This document shows positions 11,868 to 23,290 of a stretch of DNA of 64,000 nucleotides, one piece after another (the stretch's first letter is position 1; every line of letters starts with the position of its first letter). The notes beneath the pieces were generated by a model. It was given only the letters and a program-made list of their open reading frames with translations, ran no database searches and had not been told where the DNA came from. The stretch covers positions 34,788-98,787 of the forward strand of contig CAUYLG010013720.1 in assembly GCA_963573385.1 (NCBI GenBank), written 5' to 3'. Position numbers and translations under genes: made by a program. Origin of the DNA: Cacajao melanocephalus (lineage: Eukaryota; Chordata; Mammalia; Primates; Pitheciidae).

Positions 11868-11985
11868 TGGTATTAGATTATTTTAAATTATATTACATTT
11901 ATTATATTATATATATATCCATGTATATTTATATATGTTTATATATAATATATATGATATGTTATAACATAACAATGTAATACAT
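11868..11985. repeat. AT-rich / (TA)n low-complexity tract
   Basis: Imperfect TA and TTATA repeats, likely an unstable, easily melted region. Confidence 0.85.
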
Positions 11986-12254
11986 TATATAGTGTGCTGG
12001 ATCTGGCCTGTATTGCTTACAATAACCAATCTCTTTCTAACTCCACATTTAGTGACATGATGTTGGTAACTTGATATTGGTCATGGTGGGAGTATTTATT
12101 TAAACCATGATGATAGCAAATGAGACAGATATGTGCTCTTTTTCTTAAAGAACTGAATGTTAAACATTTACCAACACTGCTGATTGTATTATACTATTTT
12201 AGAGTTACTTGTGTAATAGCTCATATCCAATCATTTGCCCCTCAGATGAAGGGA
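11986..12254. other. Unassigned sequence
   Basis: No recognised gene or repeat. Confidence 0.5.
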
Positions 12255-12355
12255 TTATATTTTAGTGTTATGTTTTATCAGAGCTTGCATATAGCACAGT
12301 GCCTTGCACATAGTGGGTACCTGGTAAATTATCCTTGCACAAATGAATGAATATT
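12255..12355 (+). repeat. L2 LINE 3' end fragment
   Basis: GCACAGTGCCTTGCACATAGTG followed by a degraded AATGAATGAAT end. Confidence 0.7.
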
Positions 12356-12984
12356 TTCCAGTGACTTTCACAGTTTTTACAACATTTACTTCCATTAGTC
12401 TAACAGGTTCAATGTTTGTAATATCACTACAGTGGGTTGCCAAGGAATAAAACGCTTGAAGTCTGAAGTGCAGTTCTTTGCTTCTCAGCTGACTTGATTC
12501 ACAGAGAAGAAACACACTGCATATCAATGACCTCACACTTATTTTTACCTGCAAGGCCTGGAAGGATGCTAGCTGTATAAGGAACTAAATGAAGTCTACA
12601 GCCCTCAAAACAGAGTGATTACAAATATACAAGTAAAATACAAATATTTGAGTTATGTATGCATGCTTGCCTTTATTTTATTTTACTTCTTTTGTTTGTT
12701 CCTTTCCCCTTGTCCTGCTCTCTGTCTTAACCTGGCTTTGAAGTGATGTAGCCATTAAAATCCTAGGTTCCTATTGTAAAATAGAATCCTTTCCAAAATA
12801 TAAAAATGCAACGTCACTCACTTCTTACAAATGATGTTGTGGATGGTAATGATGATGATCATGATGATAATCATGATAACTGAGTCCAGAAACTTAATGT
12901 TTTCCTACAATTTCTAGGTAAAAAAACAAAACAAAACAAAACAAAAAAAACACTCCACAAATCATTTTTGTCCCAGATTAACAT
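12356..12984. repeat. Unassigned sequence with two simple repeats
   Basis: Mostly unrecognised. It contains a GAT/ATC-rich patch (about 12845-12882) and an (AAAAC)n tract (about 12919-12952). Confidence 0.7.
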
Positions 12985-13140
12985 AGATGTTAGAATCTGA
13001 AAGACTGTTTATACATCCTAGCTCTGCACTGACTACCTATGTGACCTTGAGCCTCAGTTTTCTCTGTAAAAAGATACAATGTACTTACCTCAAAGAGAGA
13101 AATTAAACAATGTATTGAAAGCACTCTGCACGGTTTTTTC
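12985..13140 (+). repeat. MIR SINE
   Basis: Forward MIR with CTAGCTCTGCACTGACTACC, TATGTGACCTTGAGCCTCAG, CTCTGTAAAAAGATAC and CTTACCTCAAAGAG in order. Confidence 0.85.
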
Positions 13141-13242
13141 AGCTTCTGGCCTACTTCTTTTAAATTAATATATTTTGAAGGAATGATTGAAGGGGAAACA
13201 ACAAACAGCTCCCAAAGGTTTGAACATTTATCCATTTTCTTC

Positions 13243-13442
13243 CAGATCTGTCCAGTAGACATTTCTGTGACAGCAAGACTGTAATTGATCTTCACTGGAC
13301 AATATGGTAGCCTTGAGTCACATACTGAGTACTTGAAATGTGACTCGGGCACCTGAGGAACTCAATTTTTAATTTTTTGTAAATTTAATTCATTTACATT
13401 GAGTGTTCACACTGGCTTATGACTACCATATTAAAAGCACAG
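13243..13442. mobile_element. hAT-type MITE (CAGTGCTGTCCAATA family)
   Basis: The interior keeps TGGACAATATGGTAGCC, GAGTACTTGAAATGTGACTC, TGAGGAACTCAATTTTTAATT and an inverted copy of the ends (GGCTTATGACTACCATATTA...CACAG). The edges CAGATCTGTCC and AGCACAG are decayed terminal inverted repeats of a common human hAT non-autonomous element. I do not recall its exact name. A 120-codon minus-strand frame crossing it and the MIR is not a gene. Confidence 0.65.
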
Positions 13443-14180
13443 ATGCATTATTAACTATAGAAAGCTAGATTATATTTTGGACTCAGAACAAAATTTTTAG
13501 AAGGTATTTCGCACTTTTGGAATAACAAAATAAATAATCTTCAAGAGAAGAAGCCCTTCTCTTGGTTCTTTGATTCTGATCTCACTCACGATATTGGACT
13601 GCTTGTGGAATTTCATGCTTTGGTGAAAAAACCTTGTGTACTGTGACAATAGCTATCCTTTAAAGATCCCACCTACCTGCCTGGATATATTTAAGCTCCA
13701 AGGATTTCTGACAAGCATTGGGGTCACCAATTAGGACAGGGTGGGAGGTGGATGGAGTTAGAAGGTCATGGGTGGCAGGTTCTGCAGTCATCAAGCCTTT
13801 TTCAGAGGTCAAATGTGGCTGTAGTTAAAGGTTGAGACAATTATGCTGTGTTTGCTGCTGATAAAGTGACCCAGAAACCCCACCAGCTTCATTTGCTCTT
13901 AAATATTCTATGAGGGGAATATTATAAATTTATTTTTAGATAGTGCCCTGAGTATTGAGGAGAAAAGATGCCACATGCATTTAAAATATGTTGTGATTCA
14001 AAGAAGTGTTTTAAACATTGATATTTGCAAACATTTAGACTATTATATCATAAAGCATAGGACCCTTAGAAATAATTTAACTCAACCCATGCGTTTTCCA
14101 CTTGAAACTGCTGAGAAATAACCAGCTTAGGGACAAAAGATAGCAGCATAACTAACCCTAAAAGCCTGGTTTGCTGCTTC
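13443..14180. other. Unassigned; possible MIR3-like relic
   Basis: No gene. At 14055-14180 there is a weak MIR3-like series (CTTAGAAATAATTTAACTCAACCC, then an AACTGCTGAGAAATAACCAGC block) on the minus strand. Confidence 0.4.
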
Positions 14181-16950
14181 TCAGGGCCGACTCTGCTAGA
14201 CCTCATAGCAGTTGCAAATAGAAAAGAGGGTAAAAAAAGGATCCATTTTGAAAGACTGCTGGAATGCCAAAGCACTTGTAGGCTAAGAAAAGAGTTACAT
14301 GTAAATATATTATAATGAGATACTTTGGAAAGGGAGGTATCATTTATGTATTTTCCTTAATTTTGCCCCCCAGCCCTGTCTCCCCTGGCACTCGTGGCTT
14401 CTGATTCTCTCAAAAGACATAATACCCTCTTAGAGTAAATTAGGCTGTTGGAAAATGACATTAACTCTTTACACTCCCCAGAGAGGACATTTGGTAAATC
14501 CTTGCTTCAGAGCACTAATTTTCTTCCTGGTGTGTGGCGAATGCCCTGGGGGGGAAAGGTGCCTGTCATTGTGAGGGTGAGGTCAGGGACCACATTATTG
14601 GGACTTTATTGCTAAGGAGATGAGCTGAAGCCTGCTACGTGTAAATCAAAGAGTTAACAATGGGCCAGGTGGCTGTTCTGGCTTTGTCATCTCAGGGTCA
14701 CAACTGGACAGGCTACAATCTGTCACCTTTCAGACACTTGGTTTTAGCAGTCACTGTATTTTGCAAACCATCAGTTGTGTTCTGTAAAGCCCACAACATG
14801 GTATTACACAGCCTGAAATCACTCAATCTTCAGGACTCATTCTAGTCCTACCGTCTAATCTTCTCTAGGATTAAGAATCCAAGGTGAGCTTGGAAATCTC
14901 TGCAGTCATCATTTCTCCAAGTTTTTCCAATTTCCTACTTTGAGTCAGACACAATTGTGGACTCTGAACTTCACATTCGCTCCCAGATTGGAAACTCAAA
15001 GAACCTTATTTCTTATTTCTTATTTCGCTCTTACAGATGAATTGCTTCAATATTGCAAGAGAATATAAAACTCCCCCACTGCACCACACTTCTACGCACA
15101 CACATATTTGCCCTTTTCTGTAACAATACTAGAAAAGATGAGACTAACAAGAACCTACCTGAATTCCTAGAGCACTGTTTTGAGAAAAAAAAAATTTACA
15201 ATCCTGTGAAGTGAGTTATGTGCGTAGAAAACTAAAGTCAAGAAAGTGATGCAGTCAGTACTAACCTTCTGGAATCTTTATTTTCTCAGTGGCTGCAGGC
15301 TGACACGGAGGGACTCTGTGAGGCCCAGGCTTCTAGGCATTCAAGTTCATTAGGCATGCATCTCATTTTGGCAGGAAGCCACCCTCTTTAAGCAAAACTC
15401 AGTCACAGATAAACAGAGGGCAATCATCTCTCAACTAATAAATGCAAGGCTGCAGAGACAGGGCTGCCAATCTTGCAGAACTGGGAATAAAAGGGGTGGA
15501 GGGAAAGACTGTGCTTTGAGTCCTTATGATCCCTCTGTAGAATACAGCTGAAGCAGGAAGAAACCTTGGCCACCTCTCAGAGGCGAGATCTAAACTGCCC
15601 GTACAAACAGTGATCATGCCATGAGTTTGGACAGAGCGGTGCATTTGTCCCTGGGAGCTTAGGGCATCTTACAAACCCTTTTTTTCTCGTATAATCCCCA
15701 TAGCATCCTTGGGAAAGGGAAAGAGGCCAAGAGTGCATTACAAATTGAGTCACTGAGGCAAAGGAAGGCCCAGGGATGAAAGCAAGGGCGAGTAATCTTA
15801 GGGAGGTGTGCAAGTAAAATAAAACAGAGCATGAGGGACCCTTCATCATATTTCAGACACAGTCACTGAGAAAATGCTGCAGCGATGCAGTTGTTGTGCT
15901 TCAGAATAATACACAAAGAATACTTCACTAGTGCCAGGAAGCGACAGAAAGGAATGGAGCAGGAGGGTGCAATAAAGCCTATCATCAAAAGCACCTAGAA
16001 AACTAGCTATTTTGGGTGGAATCTCCCAATTTATGTATAGTGACCATTCATTCAGGAGTTTCAAAAGACAGGGCAAGCCAATCAACACATGTTTTAGGAT
16101 GACCAGCAAGTCACCAGTTTGTGACCTTTGGCTTAGGCAATTAAATACACCAGCTAGTAGTTGAAACCTCTCCTTTATCCTGCCTGAGTAGACACAGCAA
16201 GACTCAGCCCCTTTTCATCATGTGAAGCATGATGGCATCTAGTTCATTTTGAATTTGTATGCTTGGTTAAAATGCTATCACAGCAAGGTAAACTGGGTCT
16301 CAGAAGCCAGGATGGGGAACAATGATGCTTTGGAAAGGATGCTCTGGTGAAGTGGGACTCAGACACCTCTTTAGAAAGTCAATAACAAAGGTCTGTTTAT
16401 ATCTTCCTAATAAGGAGTCCAATTATCTAATATTTTGAAGTTCTATCTCACTAACCCTCTCCACAAACTCCACATCTAATCCCCATCGTATGACCAACGT
16501 TTCCGCCATTCCTGTAAATCCCAGCATATCTGCCTGTCAAACAGCTGTCTGGGTATTCATAGCTTATATCCCAGAGAGGCTAATCTTTGGAAATTTTATA
16601 ACCCTTGGGGGTGAGAGAAGGGTAAGCCGACTGATGAAATCCCTTCTGCGCTAATGGGTGATAAAGTAAAATCCAATCCCCAGGGACTATGATACAGAAA
16701 GCCTCTGGTCCTACTTTTATGTGGGTCATATATCTTAATAGGTTTTCAAGCAATTTAGAAGACAAGACAAAGCAGCTGGTAAGGGCCTATTTACAAGTCC
16801 TCAGTTCTGGAGCAATACACCCTGCGGCCTCTAACAAAAGCTCAATTGGCAAAACAAGCCTTTTTCCCGTAGGAGCATACTCACACATCAGAAATTCCAC
16901 TTTACCCAAAACACTCATTTGAGCTACTTTATGAAAACATAGTTAGCTTA
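14181..16950. other. Longest repeat-free stretch, no gene recognised
   Basis: Together with the next segment this is about 3.5 kb with no Alu, L1, L2, MIR, LTR or DNA transposon that I can see. That is unusual for this window. Reading frames are short, and no splice-bounded coding pattern or domain was recognised. The absence of transposons is compatible with constrained non-coding DNA, but conservation cannot be seen from one sequence. Confidence 0.5.
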
Positions 16951-17131
16951 CGTATTCTCTGGCTCACTACATCTGTTCAGTATTCATTTTCCTTCCTAGC
17001 TATTTCAAAATGGCCACTGTGCACCTGGTAAATGCTAGCTGCTGTCTGTGTGCCTGTTGCAAGGGGAAGAAATCAAACTGTAGATCATCTAAATGAACTA
17101 GCAACCCCTGGACCTCTTTCTTTTTATTAGT

Positions 17132-17145
17132 GGTTCCATGGCAAC
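17132..17145 (-). promoter_or_regulatory. RFX X-box-like motif
   Basis: On the minus strand it reads GTTGCCATGGAACC, one base from the classical imperfect-palindrome X-box GTTGCCATGGAAAC bound by RFX-family winged-helix factors. One half-site (GTTGCC) is perfect. Occupancy is not known. Confidence 0.4.
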
Positions 17146-17222
17146 ACTTTCACCAATTTGGAGGTAAGAAAGTGATCACTGATCCTGCATGTGATAATAA
17201 TTTATCTCAGCAATTTTACATT

Positions 17223-17230
17223 ATGCAAAT
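17223..17230 (+). promoter_or_regulatory. POU octamer ATGCAAAT
   Basis: Perfect match to the octamer recognised by POU-domain factors, about 80 bp from the X-box-like motif. An 8-mer is expected by chance about once in this window, so it only gains weight from context. Confidence 0.3.
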
Positions 17231-17552
17231 CTAAGGCAAGCTGTGCTTTGAGGTGTGCCAGTGGGGTTCGGCTGCAAAAATCAAGATGGGGTAATCCACA
17301 AGGGGAGAAAATGAGTCTTATTCTTCAAGGTGCCTTCTGCTCAGAAATACATTCAGGAATATTAATCAGTCCCTAACATCACCATGTTACTCTCTCTCAT
17401 TACAAATCAGAGTAAACAATTACTGCATTAAGCACTCTCTGAGAGGTTTTGAAAGGCCACTGGTGCTTACTGCTGATTTTCATAAATGATCTTCAAGGAG
17501 CTCCCCTGGGGATGGGAGATCTGCAGAGGTCTATAGGGAGGTTAGCAAGGAA

Positions 17553-17582
17553 TGCATCTCATTACCATGGTGATGAGATGCA
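17553..17582. repeat. 30-bp near-perfect palindrome
   Basis: Arms TGCATCTCAT and ATGAGATGCA flank a core whose centre ACCATGGT is itself palindromic. Fourteen of fifteen base pairs match; the one mismatch (17563/17572) is T opposite G, a wobble in a folded strand. It is not inside a recognised transposon. Confidence 0.9.
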
Positions 17583-17729
17583 ACATGCAGTCTGCCTATA
17601 GAACCTGTCACCATGATTTTGGCCTGTGGTTTTCTGGTTTCCTGAAAGAATGTTAAATCTTTATTGATGGCAGGCTCCCTGGGCACATTGCATTTCTCTT
17701 ATGAGCACTCATCGGAAGAGGATGGATCC

Positions 17730-17885
17730 TTGAAGCCAAATTCCGGCTCCCATACTTAGAACTCTATAATTTTGGGCAAGTGGGTTGAAATACTAATTAC
17801 CTATATTTCATAGGGTTGTCATGGGGATCTACTGAGATTAAAGCATTTTGAATAGTGCCTGCCGTGGAGTTAGTATTCAATGGTG
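17730..17885 (+). repeat. MIR SINE
   Basis: Forward MIR: ATTTTGGGCAAGTGGG, TTCATAGGGTTGTCATGGG, GATCTACTGAGATTAAAGC and AATAGTGCCTGCCGTGG blocks in order. Confidence 0.85.
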
Positions 17886-17914
17886 GTCATTATTTAATTT
17901 GTTTTTCTTAATTA

Positions 17915-18075
17915 TTTTGACAAGGTCTACCTTCCCCACTAACTGGAAACTTTTAGTGAAAACAAAGACGTTGCTTCTATCTTCTGCACTGCAATACTCA
18001 TGACACCTTGAAAAGTAACAAGTATATAGCAAGAACTTGATTAATATTTTACCAATGAACAAGTAAATGAATGCA
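17915..18075 (+). repeat. L2 LINE 3' end
   Basis: Diverged L2 terminus with the AACTGGAAACTTTTAGTGAAA block and a final ACCAATGAACAAGTAAATGA. Confidence 0.6.
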
Positions 18076-18380
18076 GAATGGCATTTTTTTCTTTGAAAAG
18101 GGGAGTCCCGCTGTCTGCTTTACTTATAGAGACTGAGGTAGAAACAGGAGACTAGGATAGCTCAGCTCTAGAAATTCCAGTATTCCCCTTGATTCATCCA
18201 AGAGGCAGAATTGGAGACAAGAGACAAAATATGAGACTATCAATGTGTTGTGACATTCTTGAGATGAGTATGTTTGGAGAGAGTGAATGCAATGAACTGA
18301 TAAAGGGAGAAAATTTTTGGAGAAGAAGCTCTGCCCATGTCTATAAGGCCTATATGTCCTGTCTACCTCTCTCCTGGGGT
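18076..18380. other. Unassigned sequence
   Basis: No recognised gene or repeat. Confidence 0.5.
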
Positions 18381-18540
18381 TTCTTTTTTTTTTTTCTTTT
18401 TTTTTTTTTTAAAAGCAGTGTCTCACTCCATTACTAATGCTAGAGTGCAGTGGTGCGATCACAGCTTACTGCAGGCTCAAATGCCCAGGCTCAAGCAATC
18501 CTCCCACCTCAGCCTCCTGAATAACTTGGACTACAGGCAC
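18381..18540 (-). mobile_element. Alu right arm, 5' truncated
   Basis: Poly(T), GTGTCTCACTCCATTACTAA, GAGTGCAGTGGTGCGATCAC, GCTCAAGCAATCCTCCC and a stop at GGACTACAGGCAC. The insert specific to the right arm (GGTGCGATCACAGCTTACTGC) is present and the left arm is absent. AluJ-like. Confidence 0.85.
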
Positions 18541-19466
18541 AGGGAACAATTTTGTTTATTACTTCTGTGGCTATAGAACAAAGCTTGTGCTCAGACAAGC
18601 ACCTCTGCACAGAGATACTTGTGCAGATACTCCACTGTCTTAGCGAACACCCTTATCTCACCCACACATAGTTCTGTTTACTTTGGATTAAAGGGTCCCT
18701 TACATTATTCTGAATGAAAGTGTAGGGTGGAATGTCCCCAGGTTGGCACATGAATGTACCATCATAGGTTCTGAGTTTCCAAATTGACTTATACTCTATC
18801 CTCAAACAGCACATTCTGGCCTCAGAAAGCCATAGTTGCTTTAACTCAAAGTGGTTTTCCTGGAGTATGTAACTAAGGCTGATGCCTCAGGGCAGTTCTC
18901 AGGCAATAAATGATCTTCCCCTTCTTAGTGGAATATAAGACAGATCAATTAATTACTCAAGTCATACTCTCAGAACAGAGAGAGGATCATGGGTAGATTT
19001 ATTTTTTTTCTGACCAAAATGTTGTATTAAAGTCTGTATTTATTCAAGTACATGGTTTGTTCATCAGTAGTGTTTACTGAGTATCTATTAGGTGTACCCT
19101 GCAGGGCCTCATGGTAAAAAGAAGCCCATAGTCAGCCAATAAGCTCCAAATCTCTTATCTTGCCAAACAATGACATCAATTACCTGACCTCTGCTTTTCA
19201 TTTTAGTTTCAGCTCCGCATACTGCCACTTCCAGAACCCAATCCTCTAATCATTGGAACCATATCTGCAACCTGAGTGTATTATGGCTGCTTCAAGATTG
19301 GAGGACTTGAAAATTCTTTTTTCCTCCTCCTGGCTTCACTGTTGAAAGAATTATTCATAACTAAACATTATATTCAAGCATCACTCCTCCAAAAAGCCTT
19401 CCTGACTTCCACTCCTCACCTTCTCTCTAACGTACACGTGAGAACATACATCTACCAAACACTTAT
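18541..19466. other. Unassigned sequence
   Basis: No gene. A weak MIR/L2-like piece (TTTACTGAGTATCTATTAGGT) lies at 19070-19110 on the minus strand. Confidence 0.45.
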
Positions 19467-19941
19467 TAGTAGGCAGAAAAATGGCTCCCAAGAGATATCC
19501 ATGTTCTAACCCTGTGAATATATTCTTAGAATGGTTTTAGAAGATGTGACTAAATTATGAATCAAGATGGAGAGATTATCCTGGATTGTCCAATGTAATC
19601 ACAAGGGTTCTTAAAAGTGAAAGAGGGAGGCAGGAGAGACAGAGTCAGAAAATGTGTGAGATAGAAACAGAGGCTGAAGAGAGGACACTGCTGGCTTTGC
19701 AGAAGGAAGGGGGCCACAGCTATGGAATACAGGCAAAATCTAGAGATTGAAAAAGGCAAGGGAACAGATTTTGTGTAGAGCCTCGAGAAAAAAAGTAATC
19801 TTCTTGAAAATTTGAATTTAACCGATTGAAACCGACTTTGAACTTCTATCCTCCCAAATGGTAAATTAATAAATATGTATTATTTTAAGCCATTAAATAT
19901 ATGGTAGTTTGTTACATCAGCAATAGGGTTACTAATACATA
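19467..19941 (+). mobile_element. MLT1-type LTR
   Basis: Nearly complete. It has AGGCAGAAAAATGGCTCCC, CCTGTGAATATATTC, GGAGAGATTATCCTGGATTG, CCAATGTAATCACAAGGG, GAAGGAAGGGGGCCAC and a 3' end of TTATTTTAAGCC, GTAGTTTGTTACATCAGC and ACTAATACA. It is the same family plan as 760-1712. Confidence 0.8.
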
Positions 19942-20029
19942 CCTATATTATTTTATTGATTTTCTTTCCACATCTTTCTCCTTCCATAGGACTGAATGTT
20001 TCTTGAAGTAGTTAAAAGCAGCCATCCTG

Positions 20030-20475
20030 TATCAGAGGATTCCATGTCTGGCCCTGTGCTAAGTACATGGAAACTAATATTCAAAACAACCCTGTGACAT
20101 TGGATTACAAAGCAGTTGGCACTGGGATTCAGTGCCTGGTATTGGGCCATAGGCTGCCTGAGTTCTCAACTCCACCACATATCAGCTCTATGACCTCCAG
20201 CAAGTTATATTTTCTTTGCCTCACTTTATTCATCTGCAAAATGGGGATAATAGTGATGCCTACCTTATAGGTGTACAGTGAGAATGAGATGATTAACTAA
20301 TATAAAGAGCTCAAAACTGATGTCTGGCATATACTAAGCACCATGTTAAGTGCTTACCTCCAGATACTGTCACCCTCATTTTAAAAGTGATAAAACGAAA
20401 CCTCAGAGTCCTTAATGTGCTTGCCCTGCAGAGTAGATATTGGAACCAAATTAGGCCCACACATTCTGCCTCAAT
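20030..20475. repeat. Three overlapping MIR pieces in alternating orientation
   Basis: A minus-strand MIR start (20030-20108: GTGCTAAGTACATGGAAAC, ACAACCCTGTGAC), a plus-strand MIR (20110-20330: CCACATATCAGCTCTATGACC, CTGCAAAATGGGGATAATAG) and a minus-strand MIR (20322-20475: CTAAGCACCATGTTAAGTGC, AAAGTGATAAAACGAAACC). The outer pieces may be one minus-strand MIR interrupted by the plus-strand copy. Confidence 0.75.
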
Positions 20476-20836
20476 GTGTGAAAGAAACACATATTTTTGG
20501 CTGAATGCACCAATGAATTTATAAAACTTGCTATCTAATAGGAAAAAATCTACAACAATAAAGAATAAAGTATTGAAATTTCTGAATATCATCAGGAGAT
20601 GTAAAAATAAAGGAGATACATTTTGATGGAAATGAGAGAGACAATCACTCCTGTAATTTGGTAGTAGGCAGTGGCCATATCGCATTAGAAAATGATGTAT
20701 GGCAATGCCAGGAAGGTTTTATGTTTCCAGTACCCTGGAAACATGCTGAAGAGTCAAAAATCAGAACCACAGACAACAGCTTTTTCACAGACTTCCCAGA
20801 AGGACATGCCTCTCTTTGTTAAATGTTTCTCTGTAG
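20476..20836. other. Unassigned sequence
   Basis: No recognised gene or repeat. Confidence 0.5.
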
Positions 20837-20996
20837 CAGAGGTTCTCAAATGTGGGTGTATCCCATTGCTGGGCCCATACCTCCATGAGTTGCAGATTCA
20901 GTAAGGTTGGGGTCTGGCTGGATCACTTGCATGTTCTAACACATTTGCAGGTGATACTAATGTGCTGGTCTGGAGACCGCACTTAGAAACCCACTG
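20837..20996. mobile_element. MER5A hAT-Charlie MITE
   Basis: Starts CAGAGGTTCTCAAA and ends TTAGAAACCCACTG, the terminal inverted repeats. The interior has GTTGCAGATTCAGTAAGG, TTGGGGTCTGGC, ACATTTGCAGGTGATACTAATG and TGCTGGTCTGGAGACC. Flanking octamers CTCTGTAG and ATCTATAG agree at six of eight positions, as expected for an aged 8-bp hAT target duplication. It has no coding capacity. Confidence 0.85.
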
Positions 20997-22124
20997 ATCT
21001 ATAGTAATTATTTCCCCACTGCTTTCTTCCAAGATTACTTCCCAAACACTCACAAAAGGAATTTAATTGTCTCAATCTAACATTTCATTCAGGGAATTGA
21101 AAGGGAAGTTCTGTCTGGGTATTCGGAGCAGCATGAAGCCCATTAAAAGTACAAGACTCTGAGAGAGCAAATCGGCTTTATCTGAGAAAGCTTTTAAAGG
21201 ACTTGCAACACCAAGGAAGTAATTCTGAGGCAATAGCTATGTAAGTCAAGCACTGAGTTCTCAATATAGAGGACCAGGGAAACATTTCATTCTATGTAGA
21301 GAGTGTTTCCTGACTTAATTGAATCTCTTAGGCCTGATTCCCAACACTACCACCATCAATTTGGCCACATTTGAAGACGGGATTGGGGGACATAACAGAG
21401 AAATCTTTAAAAGGCTTTTGGCTGGTGTTCTGCATTAGCACCTCGGCAAAGAAACATTCTCAAGTGGCACAGCATTGCAGCCTAGGTAGAGTGGGCTAAT
21501 CAACCAAAAAAGTCTGATTCCTAATACAGATGCAAACCCACATTTCTCCTCCTTCACCTTGTTCATCCGATTGGGTGGGATTCTCTCTTATGAGTGTTAA
21601 CATCCAATACAAGCAGTACACCAGGAGGATGAAGGAGAGAGGAATTAACATTTTTACAATCTTTTCATTTATTTCCTATGTAAATTTCTCATTTAGCTAA
21701 GAAATAACTTGCAGCTCACATTTGGAAGTGAATGAATTAGGGTTTAAATTAAGATGATGAAATATTTAAACACATCTATGTAAGAATAGATAGCAAAAAG
21801 TCAATTTCTGACCAAAATTGAGGACAGCCATTGGGTGAGAAGCAACGCATGTACAGTCCTGCAAAAATCATTTAGTCATCTTTAAAATTAATCACTCATC
21901 AAAATGCAAAAGAAATACTATGTTTAAAGATGTGGATCATGAAAAGATACAGGTATAAATATAGGGATATAAATGACCTTCCCAACCTCTTAATTATAAA
22001 TAACTATACTGTGAATGCTCAATGTTCGGCATAAAATTCTTATTTTAAAAGTTAAGAACAAAAATTTAATCAGCCTTTTAATAGGAAAACTTTAAATATT
22101 TAATTTTGGAAAAAGAACTTCCTA
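20997..22124. other. Unassigned sequence
   Basis: About 1.1 kb with no recognised gene or repeat. Confidence 0.5.
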
Positions 22125-22508
22125 TGTATATTATTCTGTTCTCACATTGCTATAAATAAATACCTGAGACTGGGTAATTTATAAAGAAAAGAAGTTTAAT
22201 TGGCTCATGGTTCTGCAGGCTATACAGGAAGCATAGCACCTTCTGCTTCTGGAGAGGCCTCAGTAAGCTTCCAATCATGGCAGAAGGCAAAGGAGGAGCC
22301 AGGTGTCTCACATGGTGGGAGCAGGAGCAAGAGGGAAGGAAACCACAAGAGCTCACTCACTATCATGAGAACAGCAGCAAGGGATGGTGCTAACCCATTC
22401 ATGAGAAATTGTCCCCATGATCCAATCACCTTCTATAAGGCCTCACCTCCAACACAGAATTACAATTCCACATGAGATGTGGTGGGGTCACAGATCCAAA
22501 CCATCTCA
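22125..22508 (-). mobile_element. MST/THE1-type MaLR LTR
   Basis: In reverse orientation: ATTCTGTTCTCACATTGCTA, TGAGACTGGGTAATTTATAA, AATCATGGCAGAAGGC, CTCACTCACTATCATGAGAA, CCCATGATCCAATCACC and CCAAACCATCTCA. Full LTR length. No target duplication was found and no internal region is attached. Confidence 0.85.
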
Positions 22509-22904
22509 CTGTGATTGCTTTCACCAACAAATCCTTAAGAGGAAGGTGAAAGCAGTTGTAATTCAGTGCAAACCATGAAAGCAACATAAGCAAGACTGAC
22601 TCATATATTCAGTTTAATTGTCAGCTTCTGAGGTCCACAATGAGTTGTTCCCCATCTGTGGAGATAAACTGGTATTCATGACACAATTGCTCTCTCACTT
22701 TACATGAATGGAGATTTATTTCACACTCAGTAAAAACCAGGCATATTGCCATGAAGATGTTCTTGTCAATAAATATGCCAGATCTTCTAACTGTGTTGAT
22801 TCATCTTTGTATTCCTCATAACATCTTGTACAGAAGGGTCCTGCTGTTACTAGCTTTGTCTTTGAACAAGTTAGTTTTATCTTATTAATATAGTTAACTA
22901 TCTT
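22509..22904. other. Unassigned sequence
   Basis: No recognised gene or repeat. Confidence 0.5.
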
Positions 22905-23085
22905 TAACATATGTCAGACACTCTTCTAAGTGCTTTAAAATATTAACCTACTTTATCGTAATAACCAGATGGGACAGGCATAATTTTTATTCCCAAGTTA
23001 TGAATGAGCAAACTAAGGTACAAAGAGATGAATGAATTTTCCTAAGGTCAAGAAATTGGCAAGTGGGAAATACAGGATTCATTAC
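22905..23085 (-). repeat. MIR SINE
   Basis: GACACTCTTCTAAGTGCTTT, ATGAATGAGCAAACTAAGG and CCTAAGGTCAAGAAATTGGC in the reverse-MIR order. Confidence 0.85.
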
Positions 23086-23099
23086 CATGAAGCTATGGA

Positions 23100-23290
23100 C
23101 ACTTTTCTATGTCTCAATGTAGGTAAAAGGAGTACTTACTTTATAGAATTGTAAAAATTCAGCAAGTTAATTTTGTATATCCTGTGGACCAGAATATGAC
23201 CTACAGCAATCCATGAAAATTTGTTAGCTAGTAGTAGGGGTACTAAATAAGCACTTAGTGAATGCATCTTCAATGTGAAGCTTTGACTTT
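23100..23290 (+). repeat. MIR SINE 3' part
   Basis: TATGTCTCAATGTAGGTAAAA, CTTACTTTATAGAATTG and a decayed 3' tail to AGTGAATGCATC. With the preceding copy it forms a head-to-head inverted MIR pair. Confidence 0.55.

Larger units (their letters stand above)
16951..17620. promoter_or_regulatory. Candidate regulatory element (inferred)
   Basis: Repeat-free segment with three notable motifs within 450 bp: an RFX X-box-like site (17132-17145), a perfect POU octamer ATGCAAAT (17223-17230) and a 30-bp near-perfect palindrome (17553-17582). The motifs are seen directly; enhancer function is inference. Confidence 0.3.

Noticed and set aside
12990..13352. 120-codon minus-strand frame
   Set aside because: Runs through a MIR and a hAT MITE; not a gene.
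20311..20685. 124-codon minus-strand frame
   Set aside because: Half of it lies in a MIR; no domain.
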